64,000 bases of DNA from Auanema rhodensis (lineage: Eukaryota; Nematoda; Chromadorea; Rhabditida; Rhabditidae), in assembly GCA_964057225.1 (NCBI GenBank), contig OZ059895.1, forward strand, positions 12,710,001-12,774,000, given 5' to 3'. The position numbers and the translations under genes are program-made. Below, piece by piece: positions 12,651-26,148 of the stretch (position 1 is its first letter; each line of letters starts with the position of its first letter). Below the pieces are notes generated by a model. The model saw only the letters and a list, made by a program, of their open reading frames with translations, was not told the origin of the DNA and did no database searches.

Positions 12651-13060
12651 TTTCAAATTTTTTTAACGATCATACCACGTTGAAAGTACGCCATGCAGCT
12701 GATTTTCAATTTTATCTCTTCAGTAACAAATGTTTTTAATTTTCCAGCAGTTTTACTTAGATAGCTCAACCCAAGGCATCAAAATATCTTCAATCTTATT
12801 TCTATATTACAGTTATAAACCAGTAGTTTATGAACCTTCATCTTAACTTTACTGTTTCTATCTATTTCCTATTGAAACAAACATTGTTTTAACACTATAC
12901 AACTGTGAAACCTTTTTTAATTTATTGTATTTGGAGCTCATAAGATTTGATATCATCGAGTAATTTAGATGTAACGTAGAAAATTACATAACTAACATGA
13001 AATTGGAAAAAAAACAATAACGAGGATAAGTATGTAAATCATTGAATATCAGGTATTTTC

Positions 13061-13179
13061 GCTTACGACCATACCACGTTGAAAGTACGCCATCCCGTCC
13101 GATCTGGCAAGTCAAGCAACGTTGGGCCCGGTTAGTACTTGGATCGGAGACGGCTTGGGAATCCCGGGTGCCGTAAGCT
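13061..13179 (+). rRNA. 5S ribosomal RNA, copy 3
   Basis: Consensus gene and spacer, unit 529 bp. Confidence 0.95.
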
Positions 13180-13589
13180 TTTCAAATTTTTTTAACGATC
13201 ATACCACGTTGAAAGTACGCCATGCAGCTGATTTTCAATTTTATCTCTTCAGTAACAAATGTTTTTAATTTTCCAGCAGTTTTACTTAGATAGCTCAACC
13301 CAAGGCATCAAAATATCTTCAATCTTATTTCTATATTACAGTTATAAACCAGTAGTTTATGAACCTTCATCTTAACTTTACTGTTTCTATCTATTTCCTA
13401 TTGAAACAAACATTGTTTTAACACTATACAACTGTGAAACCTTTTTTAATTTATTGTATTTGGAGCTCATAAGATTTGATATCATCGAGGAATTTAGATG
13501 TAACGTAGAAAATTACATAACTAACATGAAATTGGAAAAAAAACAATAACGAGGATAAGTATGTAAATCATTGAATATCAGGTATTTTC

Positions 13590-13708
13590 GCTTACGACCA
13601 TACCACGTTGAAAGTACGCCATCCCGTCCGATCTGGCAAGTCAAGCAACGTTGGGCCCGGTTAGTACTTGGATCGGAGACGGCTTGGGAATCCCGGGTGC
13701 CGTAAGCT
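13590..13708 (+). rRNA. 5S ribosomal RNA, copy 4
   Basis: Consensus gene; unit 529 bp, ending in the GATTTTTTC haplotype that precedes copy 5. Confidence 0.95.
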
Positions 13709-14118
13709 TTTCAAATTTTTTTAACGATCATACCACGTTGAAAGTACGCCATGCAGCTGATTTTCAATTTTATCTCTTCAGTAACAAATGTTTTTAATTT
13801 TCCAGCAGTTTTACTTAGATAGCTCAACCCAAGGCATCAAAATATCTTCAATCTTATTTCTATATTACAGTTATAAACCAGTAGTTTATGAACCTTCATC
13901 TTAACTTTACTGTTTCTATCTATTTCCTATTGAAACAAACATTGTTTTAACACTATACAACTGTGAAACCTTTTTTAATTTATTGTATTTGGAGCTCATA
14001 AGATTTGATATCATCGAGGAATTTAGATGTAACGTAGAAAATTACATAACTAACATGAAATTGGAAAAAAAACAATAACGAGGATAAGTATGTAAATCAT
14101 TGAATATCAGATTTTTTC

Positions 14119-14237
14119 GCTTACGACCATACCACGTTGAAAGTACGCCATCCCGTCCGATCTGGCAAGTCAAGCAACGTTGGGCCCGGTTAGTACTTGG
14201 ATCGAAGACGGCTTGGGAATCCCGGGTGCCGTAAGCT
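14119..14237 (+). rRNA. 5S ribosomal RNA, copy 5
   Basis: Upstream haplotype GATTTTTTC. One substitution in the gene at 14205 (nt 87, A for G: ATCGAAGAC), in the region of box C of the internal promoter. Confidence 0.95.
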
Positions 14238-14647
14238 TTTCAAATTTTTTTAACGATCATACCACGTTGAAAGTACGCCATGCAGCTGATTTTCAATTTT
14301 ATCTCTTCAGTAACAAATGTTTTTAATTTTCCAGCAGTTTTACTTAGATAGCTCAACCCAAGGCATCAAAATATCTTCAATCTTATTTCTATATTACAGT
14401 TATAAACCAGTAGTTTATGAACCTTCATCTTAACTTTACTGTTTCTATCTATTTCCTATTGAAACAAACATTGTTTTAACACTATACAACTGTGAAACCT
14501 TTTTTAATTTATTGTATTTGGAGCTCATAAGATTTGATATCATCGAGGAATTTAGATGTAACGTAGAAAATTACATAACTAACATGAAATTGGAAAAAAA
14601 ACAATAACGAGGATAAGTATGTAAATCATTGAATATCAGGTATTTTC

Positions 14648-14766
14648 GCTTACGACCATACCACGTTGAAAGTACGCCATCCCGTCCGATCTGGCAAGTC
14701 AAGCAACGTTGGGCCCGGTTAGTACTTGGATCGGAGACGGCTTGGGAATCCCGGGTGCCGTAAGCT
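14648..14766 (+). rRNA. 5S ribosomal RNA, copy 6
   Basis: Consensus gene; spacer has CTATGTTAC, a marker shared with copies 14, 18 and 28. Confidence 0.95.
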
Positions 14767-15176
14767 TTTCAAATTTTTTTAACGATCATACCACGTTGAA
14801 AGTACGCCATGCAGCTGATTTTCAATTTTATCTCTTCAGTAACAAATGTTTTTAATTTTCCAGCAGTTTTACTTAGATAGCTCAACCCAAGGCATCAAAA
14901 TATCTTCAATCTTATTTCTATGTTACAGTTATAAACCAGTAGTTTATGAACCTTCATCTTAACTTTACTGTTTCTATCTATTTCCTATTGAAACAAACAT
15001 TGTTTTAACACTATACAACTGTGAAACCTTTTTTAATTTATTGTATTTGGAGCTCATAAGATTTGATATCATCGAGGAATTTAGATGTAACGTAGAAAAT
15101 TACATAACTAACATGAAATTGGAAAAAAAACAATAACGAGGATAAGTATGTAAATCATTGAATATCAGGTATTTTC

Positions 15177-15295
15177 GCTTACGACCATACCACGTTGAAA
15201 GTACGCCATCCCGTCCGATCTGGCAAGTCAAGCAACGTTGGGCCCGGTTAGTACTTGGATCGGAGACGGCTTGGGAATCCCGGGTGCCGTAAGCT
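15177..15295 (+). rRNA. 5S ribosomal RNA, copy 7
   Basis: Consensus gene; stub reads GTACGCAATG and spacer has CCGTAAC and GTTTAAAC. Unit 528 bp, followed by a truncated unit. Confidence 0.95.
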
Positions 15296-15704
15296 TTTCA
15301 ATTTTTTTTAACGATCATACCACGTTGAAAGTACGCAATGCAGCTGATTTTCAATTTTATCTCTTCCGTAACAAATGTTTTTAATTTTCCAGCAGTTTTA
15401 CTTAGATAGCTCAACCCAAGGCATCAAAATATCTTCAATCTTATTTCTATATTACAGTTATAAACCAGTAGTTTATGAACCTTCATCTTAACTTTACTGT
15501 TTCTATCTATTTCCTATTGAAACAAACATTGTTTAAACACTATACAACTGTGAAACCTTTTTTAATTTATTGTATTTGGAGCTCATAAGATTTGATATCA
15601 TCGAGGAATTTAGATGTAACGTAGAAAATTACATAACTAACATGAAATTGAAAAAAAACAATAACGAGGATAAGTATGTAAATCATTGAATATCAGATTT
15701 TTTC

Positions 15705-15737
15705 GCTTACGACCATACCACGTTGAAAGTACGCCAT
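15705..15737 (+). pseudogene. 5S relic, truncated unit 3 (399 bp)
   Basis: Cut after nt 33; spacer has CAGTAAC rather than CCGTAAC. Confidence 0.9.
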
Positions 15738-16103
15738 GCAGCTGATTTTCAATTTTATCTCTTCAGTAACAAATGTTTTTAATTTTCCAGCAGTTTTACT
15801 TAGATAGCTCAACCCAAGGCATCAAAATATCTTCAATCTTATTTCTATATTACAGTTATAAACCAGTAGTTTATGAACCTTCATCTTAACTTTACTGTTT
15901 CTATCTATTTCCTATTGAAACAAACATTGTTTTAACACTATACAACTGTGAAACCTTTTTTAATTTATTGTATTTGGAGCTCATAAGATTTGATATCATC
16001 GAGGAATTTAGATGTAACGTAGAAAATTACATAACTAACATGAAATTGGAAAAAAAACAATAACGAGGATAAGTATGTAAATCATTGAATATCAGATTTT
16101 TTC

Positions 16104-16222
16104 GCTTACGACCATACCACGTTGAAAGTACGCCATCCCGTCCGATCTGGCAAGTCAAGCAACGTTGGGCCCGGTTAGTACTTGGATCGGAGACGGCTTG
16201 GGAATCCCGGGTGCCGTAAGCT
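16104..16222 (+). rRNA. 5S ribosomal RNA, copy 8
   Basis: Upstream haplotype GATTTTTTC; unit 528 bp, followed by a truncated unit. Confidence 0.95.
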
Positions 16223-16631
16223 TTTCAAATTTTTTTAACGATCATACCACGTTGAAAGTACGCCATGCAGCTGATTTTCAATTTTATCTCTTCAGTAACA
16301 AATGTTTTTAATTTTCCAGCAGTTTTACTTAGATAGCTCAACCCAAGGCATCAAAATATCTTCAATCTTATTTCTATATTACAGTTATAAACCAGTAGTT
16401 TATGAACCTTCATCTTAACTTTACTGTTTCTATCTATTTCCTATTGAAACAAACATTGTTTTAACACTATACAACTGTGAAACCTTTTTTAATTTATTGT
16501 ATTTGGAGCTCATAAGATTTGATATCATCGAGGAATTTAGATGTAACGTAGAAAATTACATAACTAACATGAAATTGAAAAAAAACAATAACGAGGATAA
16601 GTATGTAAATCATTGAATATCAGATTTTTTC

Positions 16632-16664
16632 GCTTACGACCATACCACGTTGAAAGTACGCCAT
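16632..16664 (+). pseudogene. 5S relic, truncated unit 4 (400 bp)
   Basis: Cut after nt 33; spacer has CCGTAAC, TATTGGAAC and a nine-A run. Confidence 0.9.
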
Positions 16665-17031
16665 GCAGCTGATTTTCAATTTTATCTCTTCCGTAACAAA
16701 TGTTTTTAATTTTCCAGCAGTTTTACTTAGATAGCTCAACCCAAGGCATCAAAATATCTTCAATCTTATTTCTATATTACAGTTATAAACCAGTAGTTTA
16801 TGAACCTTCATCTTAACTTTACTGTTTCTATCTATTTCCTATTGGAACAAACATTGTTTTAACACTATACAACTGTGAAACCTTTTTTAATTTATTGTAT
16901 TTGGAGCTCATAAGATTTGATATCATCGAGGAATTTAGATGTAACGTAGAAAATTACATAACTAACATGAAATTGGAAAAAAAAACAATAACGAGGATAA
17001 GTATGTAAATCATTGAATATCAGGTATTTTC

Positions 17032-17150
17032 GCTTACGACCATACCACGTTGAAAGTACGCCATCCCGTCCGATCTGGCAAGTCAAGCAACGTTGGGCCC
17101 GGTTAGTACTTGGATCGGAGACGGCTTGGGAATCCCGGGTGCCGTAAGCT
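17032..17150 (+). rRNA. 5S ribosomal RNA, copy 9
   Basis: Consensus gene; unit 528 bp, lying between two truncated units. Confidence 0.95.
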
Positions 17151-17559
17151 TTTCAAATTTTTTTAACGATCATACCACGTTGAAAGTACGCCATGCAGCT
17201 GATTTTCAATTTTATCTCTTCAGTAACAAATGTTTTTAATTTTCCAGCAGTTTTACTTAGATAGCTCAACCCAAGGCATCAAAATATCTTCAATCTTATT
17301 TCTATATTACAGTTATAAACCAGTAGTTTATGAACCTTCATCTTAACTTTACTGTTTCTATCTATTTCCTATTGAAACAAACATTGTTTTAACACTATAC
17401 AACTGTGAAACCTTTTTTAATTTATTGTATTTGGAGCTCATAAGATTTGATATCATCGAGGAATTTAGATGTAACGTAGAAAATTACATAACTAACATGA
17501 AATTGAAAAAAAACAATAACGAGGATAAGTATGTAAATCATTGAATATCAGATTTTTTC

Positions 17560-17592
17560 GCTTACGACCATACCACGTTGAAAGTACGCCAT
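17560..17592 (+). pseudogene. 5S relic, truncated unit 5 (399 bp)
   Basis: Cut after nt 33; spacer has CCGTAAC and TATTGGAAC but an eight-A run. Confidence 0.9.
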
Positions 17593-17958
17593 GCAGCTGA
17601 TTTTCAATTTTATCTCTTCCGTAACAAATGTTTTTAATTTTCCAGCAGTTTTACTTAGATAGCTCAACCCAAGGCATCAAAATATCTTCAATCTTATTTC
17701 TATATTACAGTTATAAACCAGTAGTTTATGAACCTTCATCTTAACTTTACTGTTTCTATCTATTTCCTATTGGAACAAACATTGTTTTAACACTATACAA
17801 CTGTGAAACCTTTTTTAATTTATTGTATTTGGAGCTCATAAGATTTGATATCATCGAGGAATTTAGATGTAACGTAGAAAATTACATAACTAACATGAAA
17901 TTGGAAAAAAAACAATAACGAGGATAAGTATGTAAATCATTGAATATCAGGTATTTTC

Positions 17959-18077
17959 GCTTACGACCATACCACGTTGAAAGTACGCCATCCCGTCCGA
18001 TCTGGCAAGTCAAGCAACGTTGGGCCCGGTTAGTACTTGGATCGGAGACGGCTTGGGAATCCCGGGTGCCGTAAGCT
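17959..18077 (+). rRNA. 5S ribosomal RNA, copy 10
   Basis: Consensus gene and spacer, unit 529 bp; first of six full units in a row. Confidence 0.95.
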
Positions 18078-18487
18078 TTTCAAATTTTTTTAACGATCAT
18101 ACCACGTTGAAAGTACGCCATGCAGCTGATTTTCAATTTTATCTCTTCAGTAACAAATGTTTTTAATTTTCCAGCAGTTTTACTTAGATAGCTCAACCCA
18201 AGGCATCAAAATATCTTCAATCTTATTTCTATATTACAGTTATAAACCAGTAGTTTATGAACCTTCATCTTAACTTTACTGTTTCTATCTATTTCCTATT
18301 GAAACAAACATTGTTTTAACACTATACAACTGTGAAACCTTTTTTAATTTATTGTATTTGGAGCTCATAAGATTTGATATCATCGAGGAATTTAGATGTA
18401 ACGTAGAAAATTACATAACTAACATGAAATTGGAAAAAAAACAATAACGAGGATAAGTATGTAAATCATTGAATATCAGGTATTTTC

Positions 18488-18606
18488 GCTTACGACCATA
18501 CCACGTTGAAAGTACGCCATCCCGTCCGATCTGGCAAGTCAAGCAACGTTGGGCCCGGTTAGTACTTGGATCGGAGACGGCTTGGGAATCCCGGGTGCCG
18601 TAAGCT
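18488..18606 (+). rRNA. 5S ribosomal RNA, copy 11
   Basis: Consensus gene and spacer, unit 529 bp. Confidence 0.95.
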
Positions 18607-19016
18607 TTTCAAATTTTTTTAACGATCATACCACGTTGAAAGTACGCCATGCAGCTGATTTTCAATTTTATCTCTTCAGTAACAAATGTTTTTAATTTTC
18701 CAGCAGTTTTACTTAGATAGCTCAACCCAAGGCATCAAAATATCTTCAATCTTATTTCTATATTACAGTTATAAACCAGTAGTTTATGAACCTTCATCTT
18801 AACTTTACTGTTTCTATCTATTTCCTATTGAAACAAACATTGTTTTAACACTATACAACTGTGAAACCTTTTTTAATTTATTGTATTTGGAGCTCATAAG
18901 ATTTGATATCATCGAGGAATTTAGATGTAACGTAGAAAATTACATAACTAACATGAAATTGGAAAAAAAACAATAACGAGGATAAGTATGTAAATCATTG
19001 AATATCAGGTATTTTC

Positions 19017-19135
19017 GCTTACGACCATACCACGTTGAAAGTACGCCATCCCGTCCGATCTGGCAAGTCAAGCAACGTTGGGCCCGGTTAGTACTTGGAT
19101 CGGAGACGGCTTGGGAATCCCGGGTGCCGTAAGCT
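19017..19135 (+). rRNA. 5S ribosomal RNA, copy 12
   Basis: Consensus gene; unit ends in GATTTTTTC before copy 13. Confidence 0.95.
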
Positions 19136-19545
19136 TTTCAAATTTTTTTAACGATCATACCACGTTGAAAGTACGCCATGCAGCTGATTTTCAATTTTAT
19201 CTCTTCAGTAACAAATGTTTTTAATTTTCCAGCAGTTTTACTTAGATAGCTCAACCCAAGGCATCAAAATATCTTCAATCTTATTTCTATATTACAGTTA
19301 TAAACCAGTAGTTTATGAACCTTCATCTTAACTTTACTGTTTCTATCTATTTCCTATTGAAACAAACATTGTTTTAACACTATACAACTGTGAAACCTTT
19401 TTTAATTTATTGTATTTGGAGCTCATAAGATTTGATATCATCGAGGAATTTAGATGTAACGTAGAAAATTACATAACTAACATGAAATTGGAAAAAAAAC
19501 AATAACGAGGATAAGTATGTAAATCATTGAATATCAGATTTTTTC

Positions 19546-19664
19546 GCTTACGACCATACCACGTTGAAAGTACGCCATCCCGTCCGATCTGGCAAGTCAA
19601 GCAACGTTGGGCCCGGTTAGTACTTGGATCGGAGACGGCTTGGGAATCCCGGGTGCCGTAAGCT
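19546..19664 (+). rRNA. 5S ribosomal RNA, copy 13
   Basis: Upstream haplotype GATTTTTTC; matches copy 5 in block order but lacks its nt 87 change. Confidence 0.95.
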
Positions 19665-20074
19665 TTTCAAATTTTTTTAACGATCATACCACGTTGAAAG
19701 TACGCCATGCAGCTGATTTTCAATTTTATCTCTTCAGTAACAAATGTTTTTAATTTTCCAGCAGTTTTACTTAGATAGCTCAACCCAAGGCATCAAAATA
19801 TCTTCAATCTTATTTCTATATTACAGTTATAAACCAGTAGTTTATGAACCTTCATCTTAACTTTACTGTTTCTATCTATTTCCTATTGAAACAAACATTG
19901 TTTTAACACTATACAACTGTGAAACCTTTTTTAATTTATTGTATTTGGAGCTCATAAGATTTGATATCATCGAGGAATTTAGATGTAACGTAGAAAATTA
20001 CATAACTAACATGAAATTGGAAAAAAAACAATAACGAGGATAAGTATGTAAATCATTGAATATCAGGTATTTTC

Positions 20075-20193
20075 GCTTACGACCATACCACGTTGAAAGT
20101 ACGCCATCCCGTCCGATCTGGCAAGTCAAGCAACGTTGGGCCCGGTTAGTACTTGGATCGGAGACGGCTTGGGAATCCCGGGTGCCGTAAGCT
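20075..20193 (+). rRNA. 5S ribosomal RNA, copy 14
   Basis: Consensus gene; spacer CTATGTTAC. Confidence 0.95.
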
Positions 20194-20603
20194 TTTCAAA
20201 TTTTTTTAACGATCATACCACGTTGAAAGTACGCCATGCAGCTGATTTTCAATTTTATCTCTTCAGTAACAAATGTTTTTAATTTTCCAGCAGTTTTACT
20301 TAGATAGCTCAACCCAAGGCATCAAAATATCTTCAATCTTATTTCTATGTTACAGTTATAAACCAGTAGTTTATGAACCTTCATCTTAACTTTACTGTTT
20401 CTATCTATTTCCTATTGAAACAAACATTGTTTTAACACTATACAACTGTGAAACCTTTTTTAATTTATTGTATTTGGAGCTCATAAGATTTGATATCATC
20501 GAGGAATTTAGATGTAACGTAGAAAATTACATAACTAACATGAAATTGGAAAAAAAACAATAACGAGGATAAGTATGTAAATCATTGAATATCAGGTATT
20601 TTC

Positions 20604-20722
20604 GCTTACGACCATACCACGTTGAAAGTACGCCATCCCGTCCGATCTGGCAAGTCAAGCAACGTTGGGCCCGGTTAGTACTTGGATCGGAGACGGCTTG
20701 GGAATCCCGGGTGCCGTAAGCT
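20604..20722 (+). rRNA. 5S ribosomal RNA, copy 15
   Basis: Consensus gene; stub GTACGCAATG, spacer CCGTAAC and GTTTAAAC; 528 bp, followed by a truncated unit. Confidence 0.95.
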
Positions 20723-21131
20723 TTTCAATTTTTTTTAACGATCATACCACGTTGAAAGTACGCAATGCAGCTGATTTTCAATTTTATCTCTTCCGTAACA
20801 AATGTTTTTAATTTTCCAGCAGTTTTACTTAGATAGCTCAACCCAAGGCATCAAAATATCTTCAATCTTATTTCTATATTACAGTTATAAACCAGTAGTT
20901 TATGAACCTTCATCTTAACTTTACTGTTTCTATCTATTTCCTATTGAAACAAACATTGTTTAAACACTATACAACTGTGAAACCTTTTTTAATTTATTGT
21001 ATTTGGAGCTCATAAGATTTGATATCATCGAGGAATTTAGATGTAACGTAGAAAATTACATAACTAACATGAAATTGAAAAAAAACAATAACGAGGATAA
21101 GTATGTAAATCATTGAATATCAGATTTTTTC

Positions 21132-21164
21132 GCTTACGACCATACCACGTTGAAAGTACGCCAT
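21132..21164 (+). pseudogene. 5S relic, truncated unit 6 (399 bp)
   Basis: Cut after nt 33; spacer CAGTAAC, like truncated unit 3. Confidence 0.9.
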
Positions 21165-21530
21165 GCAGCTGATTTTCAATTTTATCTCTTCAGTAACAAA
21201 TGTTTTTAATTTTCCAGCAGTTTTACTTAGATAGCTCAACCCAAGGCATCAAAATATCTTCAATCTTATTTCTATATTACAGTTATAAACCAGTAGTTTA
21301 TGAACCTTCATCTTAACTTTACTGTTTCTATCTATTTCCTATTGAAACAAACATTGTTTTAACACTATACAACTGTGAAACCTTTTTTAATTTATTGTAT
21401 TTGGAGCTCATAAGATTTGATATCATCGAGGAATTTAGATGTAACGTAGAAAATTACATAACTAACATGAAATTGGAAAAAAAACAATAACGAGGATAAG
21501 TATGTAAATCATTGAATATCAGATTTTTTC

Positions 21531-21649
21531 GCTTACGACCATACCACGTTGAAAGTACGCCATCCCGTCCGATCTGGCAAGTCAAGCAACGTTGGGCCCG
21601 GTTAGTACTTGGATCGGAGACGGCTTGGGAATCCCGGGTGCCGTAAGCT
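21531..21649 (+). rRNA. 5S ribosomal RNA, copy 16
   Basis: Upstream haplotype GATTTTTTC, unit 529 bp. Confidence 0.95.
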
Positions 21650-22059
21650 TTTCAAATTTTTTTAACGATCATACCACGTTGAAAGTACGCCATGCAGCTG
21701 ATTTTCAATTTTATCTCTTCAGTAACAAATGTTTTTAATTTTCCAGCAGTTTTACTTAGATAGCTCAACCCAAGGCATCAAAATATCTTCAATCTTATTT
21801 CTATATTACAGTTATAAACCAGTAGTTTATGAACCTTCATCTTAACTTTACTGTTTCTATCTATTTCCTATTGAAACAAACATTGTTTTAACACTATACA
21901 ACTGTGAAACCTTTTTTAATTTATTGTATTTGGAGCTCATAAGATTTGATATCATCGAGGAATTTAGATGTAACGTAGAAAATTACATAACTAACATGAA
22001 ATTGGAAAAAAAACAATAACGAGGATAAGTATGTAAATCATTGAATATCAGATTTTTTC

Positions 22060-22178
22060 GCTTACGACCATACCACGTTGAAAGTACGCCATCCCGTCCG
22101 ATCTGGCAAGTCAAGCAACGTTGGGCCCGGTTAGTACTTGGATCGGAGACGGCTTGGGAATCCCGGGTGCCGTAAGCT
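22060..22178 (+). rRNA. 5S ribosomal RNA, copy 17
   Basis: Upstream haplotype GATTTTTTC, second in a row. Confidence 0.95.
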
Positions 22179-22588
22179 TTTCAAATTTTTTTAACGATCA
22201 TACCACGTTGAAAGTACGCCATGCAGCTGATTTTCAATTTTATCTCTTCAGTAACAAATGTTTTTAATTTTCCAGCAGTTTTACTTAGATAGCTCAACCC
22301 AAGGCATCAAAATATCTTCAATCTTATTTCTATATTACAGTTATAAACCAGTAGTTTATGAACCTTCATCTTAACTTTACTGTTTCTATCTATTTCCTAT
22401 TGAAACAAACATTGTTTTAACACTATACAACTGTGAAACCTTTTTTAATTTATTGTATTTGGAGCTCATAAGATTTGATATCATCGAGGAATTTAGATGT
22501 AACGTAGAAAATTACATAACTAACATGAAATTGGAAAAAAAACAATAACGAGGATAAGTATGTAAATCATTGAATATCAGGTATTTTC

Positions 22589-22707
22589 GCTTACGACCAT
22601 ACCACGTTGAAAGTACGCCATCCCGTCCGATCTGGCAAGTCAAGCAACGTTGGGCCCGGTTAGTACTTGGATCGGAGACGGCTTGGGAATCCCGGGTGCC
22701 GTAAGCT
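22589..22707 (+). rRNA. 5S ribosomal RNA, copy 18
   Basis: Consensus gene; spacer CTATGTTAC. Confidence 0.95.
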
Positions 22708-23117
22708 TTTCAAATTTTTTTAACGATCATACCACGTTGAAAGTACGCCATGCAGCTGATTTTCAATTTTATCTCTTCAGTAACAAATGTTTTTAATTTT
22801 CCAGCAGTTTTACTTAGATAGCTCAACCCAAGGCATCAAAATATCTTCAATCTTATTTCTATGTTACAGTTATAAACCAGTAGTTTATGAACCTTCATCT
22901 TAACTTTACTGTTTCTATCTATTTCCTATTGAAACAAACATTGTTTTAACACTATACAACTGTGAAACCTTTTTTAATTTATTGTATTTGGAGCTCATAA
23001 GATTTGATATCATCGAGGAATTTAGATGTAACGTAGAAAATTACATAACTAACATGAAATTGGAAAAAAAACAATAACGAGGATAAGTATGTAAATCATT
23101 GAATATCAGGTATTTTC

Positions 23118-23236
23118 GCTTACGACCATACCACGTTGAAAGTACGCCATCCCGTCCGATCTGGCAAGTCAAGCAACGTTGGGCCCGGTTAGTACTTGGA
23201 TCGGAGACGGCTTGGGAATCCCGGGTGCCGTAAGCT
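23118..23236 (+). rRNA. 5S ribosomal RNA, copy 19
   Basis: Consensus gene; stub GTACGCAATG, spacer CCGTAAC and GTTTAAAC; 528 bp, followed by a truncated unit. Confidence 0.95.
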
Positions 23237-23645
23237 TTTCAATTTTTTTTAACGATCATACCACGTTGAAAGTACGCAATGCAGCTGATTTTCAATTTTA
23301 TCTCTTCCGTAACAAATGTTTTTAATTTTCCAGCAGTTTTACTTAGATAGCTCAACCCAAGGCATCAAAATATCTTCAATCTTATTTCTATATTACAGTT
23401 ATAAACCAGTAGTTTATGAACCTTCATCTTAACTTTACTGTTTCTATCTATTTCCTATTGAAACAAACATTGTTTAAACACTATACAACTGTGAAACCTT
23501 TTTTAATTTATTGTATTTGGAGCTCATAAGATTTGATATCATCGAGGAATTTAGATGTAACGTAGAAAATTACATAACTAACATGAAATTGAAAAAAAAC
23601 AATAACGAGGATAAGTATGTAAATCATTGAATATCAGATTTTTTC

Positions 23646-23678
23646 GCTTACGACCATACCACGTTGAAAGTACGCCAT
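23646..23678 (+). pseudogene. 5S relic, truncated unit 7 (399 bp)
   Basis: Cut after nt 33; carries GCAGTTGTAC and CATCACAATA, shared only with truncated units 8 and 9. Confidence 0.9.
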
Positions 23679-24044
23679 GCAGCTGATTTTCAATTTTATC
23701 TCTTCAGTAACAAATGTTTTTAATTTTCCAGCAGTTGTACTTAGATAGCTCAACCCAAGGCATCACAATATCTTCAATCTTATTTCTATATTACAGTTAT
23801 AAACCAGTAGTTTATGAACCTTCATCTTAACTTTACTGTTTCTATCTATTTCCTATTGAAACAAACATTGTTTTAACACTATACAACTGTGAAACCTTTT
23901 TTAATTTATTGTATTTGGAGCTCATAAGATTTGATATCATCGAGGAATTTAGATGTAACGTAGAAAATTACATAACTAACATGAAATTGGAAAAAAAACA
24001 ATAACGAGGATAAGTATGTAAATCATTGAATATCAGATTTTTTC

Positions 24045-24163
24045 GCTTACGACCATACCACGTTGAAAGTACGCCATCCCGTCCGATCTGGCAAGTCAAG
24101 CAACGTTGGGCCCGGTTAGTACTTGGATCGGAGACGGCTTGGGAATCCCGGGTGCCGTAAGCT
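24045..24163 (+). rRNA. 5S ribosomal RNA, copy 20
   Basis: Upstream haplotype GATTTTTTC, unit 529 bp. Confidence 0.95.
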
Positions 24164-24573
24164 TTTCAAATTTTTTTAACGATCATACCACGTTGAAAGT
24201 ACGCCATGCAGCTGATTTTCAATTTTATCTCTTCAGTAACAAATGTTTTTAATTTTCCAGCAGTTTTACTTAGATAGCTCAACCCAAGGCATCAAAATAT
24301 CTTCAATCTTATTTCTATATTACAGTTATAAACCAGTAGTTTATGAACCTTCATCTTAACTTTACTGTTTCTATCTATTTCCTATTGAAACAAACATTGT
24401 TTTAACACTATACAACTGTGAAACCTTTTTTAATTTATTGTATTTGGAGCTCATAAGATTTGATATCATCGAGGAATTTAGATGTAACGTAGAAAATTAC
24501 ATAACTAACATGAAATTGGAAAAAAAACAATAACGAGGATAAGTATGTAAATCATTGAATATCAGGTATTTTC

Positions 24574-24692
24574 GCTTACGACCATACCACGTTGAAAGTA
24601 CGCCATCCCGTCCGATCTGGCAAGTCAAGCAACGTTGGGCCCGGTTAGTACTTGGATCGGAGACGGCTTGGGAATCCCGGGTGCCGTAAGCT
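24574..24692 (+). rRNA. 5S ribosomal RNA, copy 21
   Basis: Consensus gene and spacer, unit 529 bp. Confidence 0.95.
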
Positions 24693-25102
24693 TTTCAAAT
24701 TTTTTTAACGATCATACCACGTTGAAAGTACGCCATGCAGCTGATTTTCAATTTTATCTCTTCAGTAACAAATGTTTTTAATTTTCCAGCAGTTTTACTT
24801 AGATAGCTCAACCCAAGGCATCAAAATATCTTCAATCTTATTTCTATATTACAGTTATAAACCAGTAGTTTATGAACCTTCATCTTAACTTTACTGTTTC
24901 TATCTATTTCCTATTGAAACAAACATTGTTTTAACACTATACAACTGTGAAACCTTTTTTAATTTATTGTATTTGGAGCTCATAAGATTTGATATCATCG
25001 AGGAATTTAGATGTAACGTAGAAAATTACATAACTAACATGAAATTGGAAAAAAAACAATAACGAGGATAAGTATGTAAATCATTGAATATCAGGTATTT
25101 TC

Positions 25103-25221
25103 GCTTACGACCATACCACGTTGAAAGTACGCCATCCCGTCCGATCTGGCAAGTCAAGCAACGTTGGGCCCGGTTAGTACTTGGATCGGAGACGGCTTGG
25201 GAATCCCGGGTGCCGTAAGCT
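25103..25221 (+). rRNA. 5S ribosomal RNA, copy 22
   Basis: Consensus gene; stub GTACGCAATG and GTTTAAAC spacer, but the preceding unit lacks CTATGTTAC; 528 bp. Confidence 0.95.
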
Positions 25222-25630
25222 TTTCAATTTTTTTTAACGATCATACCACGTTGAAAGTACGCAATGCAGCTGATTTTCAATTTTATCTCTTCCGTAACAA
25301 ATGTTTTTAATTTTCCAGCAGTTTTACTTAGATAGCTCAACCCAAGGCATCAAAATATCTTCAATCTTATTTCTATATTACAGTTATAAACCAGTAGTTT
25401 ATGAACCTTCATCTTAACTTTACTGTTTCTATCTATTTCCTATTGAAACAAACATTGTTTAAACACTATACAACTGTGAAACCTTTTTTAATTTATTGTA
25501 TTTGGAGCTCATAAGATTTGATATCATCGAGGAATTTAGATGTAACGTAGAAAATTACATAACTAACATGAAATTGAAAAAAAACAATAACGAGGATAAG
25601 TATGTAAATCATTGAATATCAGATTTTTTC

Positions 25631-25663
25631 GCTTACGACCATACCACGTTGAAAGTACGCCAT
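25631..25663 (+). pseudogene. 5S relic, truncated unit 8 (399 bp)
   Basis: Cut after nt 33; GCAGTTGTAC and CATCACAATA markers. Confidence 0.9.
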
Positions 25664-26029
25664 GCAGCTGATTTTCAATTTTATCTCTTCAGTAACAAAT
25701 GTTTTTAATTTTCCAGCAGTTGTACTTAGATAGCTCAACCCAAGGCATCACAATATCTTCAATCTTATTTCTATATTACAGTTATAAACCAGTAGTTTAT
25801 GAACCTTCATCTTAACTTTACTGTTTCTATCTATTTCCTATTGAAACAAACATTGTTTTAACACTATACAACTGTGAAACCTTTTTTAATTTATTGTATT
25901 TGGAGCTCATAAGATTTGATATCATCGAGGAATTTAGATGTAACGTAGAAAATTACATAACTAACATGAAATTGGAAAAAAAACAATAACGAGGATAAGT
26001 ATGTAAATCATTGAATATCAGATTTTTTC

Positions 26030-26148
26030 GCTTACGACCATACCACGTTGAAAGTACGCCATCCCGTCCGATCTGGCAAGTCAAGCAACGTTGGGCCCGG
26101 TTAGTACTTGGATCGGAGACGGCTTGGGAATCCCGGGTGCCGTAAGCT
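26030..26148 (+). rRNA. 5S ribosomal RNA, copy 23
   Basis: Upstream haplotype GATTTTTTC, unit 529 bp. Confidence 0.95.

Noticed and set aside
16892..17086. Minus-strand 64-codon frame, repeated at 31977, 33434, 34891, 38066, 42697 and 45741
   Set aside because: It reads antisense through the spacer and 5S gene, and is open only where the spacer has nine A. It follows the repeat and has no protein signature.
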